Origin: Roseburia sp. CAG:303
GTDB taxonomy: Bacteria; Bacillota; Clostridia; Lachnospirales; Lachnospiraceae
DNA length: 6,855 bases
Direction of reading: 5' to 3'
NCBI GenBank assembly: GCA_000437755.1
Contig: FR900140.1
Span: 1 to 6,855 of the forward strand
The position numbers were made by a program, and so were the translations under genes. Shown here piece by piece: positions 6,274-6,855 of this stretch. Every line of letters begins with the position of its first letter. Within the stretch, counting starts at the first letter, position 1. The notes under the pieces are model-generated. The model was not told the DNA's origin. It did no database searches and saw nothing but the letters and a program-made list of their open reading frames with translations.

Positions 6274-6303
6274 TGTGGATAATGTGGATAACTTGGTGGA
6301 TAA
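6274..6303 (-). promoter_or_regulatory. DnaA-box doublet 1 plus a degenerate third box
   Basis: Two perfect TTATCCACA boxes on the minus strand at 6274-6282 and 6283-6291 abut head to tail with no spacer. Three bases further, TTATCCACC (6295-6303) matches at 8 of 9. TTATCCACA is the strong DnaA box in E. coli and Bacillus. All are in the same orientation and lie upstream of the helicase-loader operon. Confidence 0.8.
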
Positions 6304-6360
6304 ATAAAAAAAGTGTCGAAAATACAAGCTTTTTTCATAAAAAGTAAAGTGTGTGTAAAA

Positions 6361-6400
6361 TAAAAATATATCCACATCTTTTTCCGGAAGAAATGGTGGA
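6361..6400 (-). terminator. Possible weak terminator of murC
   Basis: In minus-strand RNA, UCCAC (6400-6396) pairs with GUGGA (6375-6371). An inner A/U-rich helix forms around CCGG (6387-6384), with unpaired bases between. TATATTTTTATTTTA (6370-6356) follows. It starts about 25 nt after the murC stop. The stem is short and interrupted, so termination may be inefficient; the same dyad could be a protein site among the DnaA boxes. Confidence 0.35.
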
Positions 6401-6406
6401 AAAAAA

Positions 6407-6424
6407 TGTGGATAATGTGGATAA
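6407..6424 (-). promoter_or_regulatory. DnaA-box doublet 2, abutting the murC stop
   Basis: Two perfect TTATCCACA boxes on the minus strand at 6407-6415 and 6416-6424, head to tail with zero spacing, an exact copy of doublet 1. With flanking AAAA and CT, 24 bp are identical between 6270-6293 and 6403-6426, 133 bp apart. The last base of the second box touches the TAG of murC (6425-6427). Confidence 0.8.
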
Positions 6425-6855
6425 CTATTTTTCGAGCAGCTCTTCGCCTATGGTTACAACGTTTCCTGCTCCCATAGTTATCAACAGATCATCGTGCATA
6501 CATTTTTTCAGGACAAAATCTTCGATCGATTTAAAATCAGGAAGATAATATGCATCTGTACCACGTTCGCGGATGGACTGTGCCAGCAGCTCGGAACTGA
6601 CTCCCAGGGTATCTGTTTCGCGGGCTGCGTAGATATCGGCAAGGATAACATGATCGGCATGACTCAAGGCTTCCACAAACTGATCATACAGGAGTTTGGT
6701 TCTGGAATAAGTATGTGGCTGGAAAATGACCCATGTTTCGCGATGTGGATAATTCCGGGCAGCTTTCAGTGTGGCAGTGATTTCGTCCGGATGATGTGCA
6801 TAATCATCTATAATGGTAATGCCGTTTACACTTCCCTTATACTGGAAGCGGCGGT
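6425..6855 (-). CDS. murC: UDP-N-acetylmuramate--L-alanine ligase, C-terminal part (cut by the window edge)
   Basis: MurC adds L-alanine to UDP-MurNAc using ATP, the first step of the peptide stem in cytoplasmic peptidoglycan synthesis. The frame is open from the window edge to a TAG at 6425-6427, giving 142 residues of an expected 450-470. Visible Mur-ligase C-terminal features: RRFQYKG at the edge, IDDYAHHPDEI (codons about 6779-6811), FQPHTYSRTK (about 6695-6724), ADIYAARE, and LLITMGAGNV near the end. A shorter frame could start at a GTG at 6674-6676, but homology continues upstream of it, so it is not a separate gene. A perfect DnaA box lies inside the coding sequence at 6744-6752. The N-terminal and ATP-binding domains lie outside the window. 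Confidence 0.95.
   Translation of the reverse strand, partial: RRFQYKGSVNGITIIDDYAHHPDEITATLKAARNYPHRETWVIFQPHTYSRTKLLYDQFVEALSHADHVILADIYAARETDTLGVSSELLAQSIRERGTDAYYLPDFKSIEDFVLKKCMHDDLLITMGAGNVVTIGEELLEK
6744..6752 (-). promoter_or_regulatory. Fifth perfect DnaA box, inside the murC coding sequence
   Basis: TTATCCACA on the minus strand, in the same orientation as the four intergenic perfect boxes and about 320 bp from doublet 2. It falls where the codons for His-Pro-Tyr-Asn tolerate the sequence. Alone it could be chance; next to the cluster it may extend it. Confidence 0.5.

Larger units (their letters stand above)
6149..6424. other. AT-rich intergenic region between murC and the primosome operon
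   Basis: This 276-bp stretch has no credible gene. It holds two exact DnaA-box doublets, three further one-mismatch boxes (6295-6303, 6350-6358, 6368-6376), two imperfect palindromes (6238-6259, 6371-6400), an A/T-rich core at about 6301-6370, and a candidate promoter near the primosome gene. The density of signals and their relation to DnaA suggest a regulatory or DnaA-binding locus, not a plain spacer. Confidence 0.75.

Noticed and set aside
6149..6424. Main chromosomal origin (oriC)
   Set aside because: No dnaA, dnaN, rpmH or gidA-type neighbours, and no DnaA-trio row next to the boxes that I can see. A regulatory or titration locus fits better, though only genome-scale skew can settle it.
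6270..6426. CRISPR-like direct repeats
   Set aside because: Only two copies, 133 bp apart, each fully explained by paired DnaA boxes, with no spacer array or cas genes.
6425..6676. Stand-alone 83-residue protein next to the DnaA boxes
   Set aside because: It starts at a GTG inside the murC frame. Clear MurC homology (DDYAHHP, FQPHTYSRTK) continues upstream to the window edge without a stop, so it is only the murC tail.

Overview
The window comes from a low-to-moderate GC Gram-positive genome, most likely a Clostridia/Lachnospiraceae-type gut anaerobe. This rests on three things: Gram-positive helicase-loader genes (a DnaD/DnaB-domain protein followed by a DnaI-like ATPase), a long atypical Clostridia-style PRPP synthetase, and a Firmicutes-type MurC. 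This is a family-level impression from sequence character, not a database result. No mobile element, tRNA, rRNA, CRISPR array or phage gene is visible.

Layout, left to right. Positions 1-51 are the last codons of a plus-strand gene, perhaps an ABC transporter ATPase. It converges on a long minus-strand block, with a strong terminator hairpin between them (63-102). The minus-strand block, read in transcription order from the right edge, is: the 3' end of murC (peptidoglycan synthesis, cut by the window edge); a 276-bp AT-rich intergenic region packed with DnaA boxes; a DnaD/DnaB-domain primosome gene; a DnaI/DnaC-like helicase loader 24 bp downstream; prs (PRPP synthetase) behind its own strong promoter; and xfp (phosphoketolase) behind another promoter, ending at the terminator.

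How the parts work together. The two primosome genes look like one operon for loading the replicative helicase. The region in front of them has four perfect TTATCCACA-type DnaA boxes arranged as two identical head-to-tail doublets, several one-mismatch boxes, and a fifth perfect box inside the murC tail. The simplest reading is that the initiator DnaA binds here and either controls helicase-loader expression or is titrated. This is the most interesting signal in the window. prs and xfp both draw on pentose phosphates (ribose-5-P to PRPP; xylulose-5-P or fructose-6-P to acetyl-P). Each has its own 5' leader with a substantial stem-loop: one directly upstream of the prs ribosome binding site, one at the predicted 5' end of the xfp mRNA.

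Coding content is otherwise housekeeping. I see no clear new enzymatic or defence system; the novelty candidates are regulatory (DnaA-box cluster, leader hairpins, A-tract palindromes) plus the divergent active-site loops of the PRPP synthetase.
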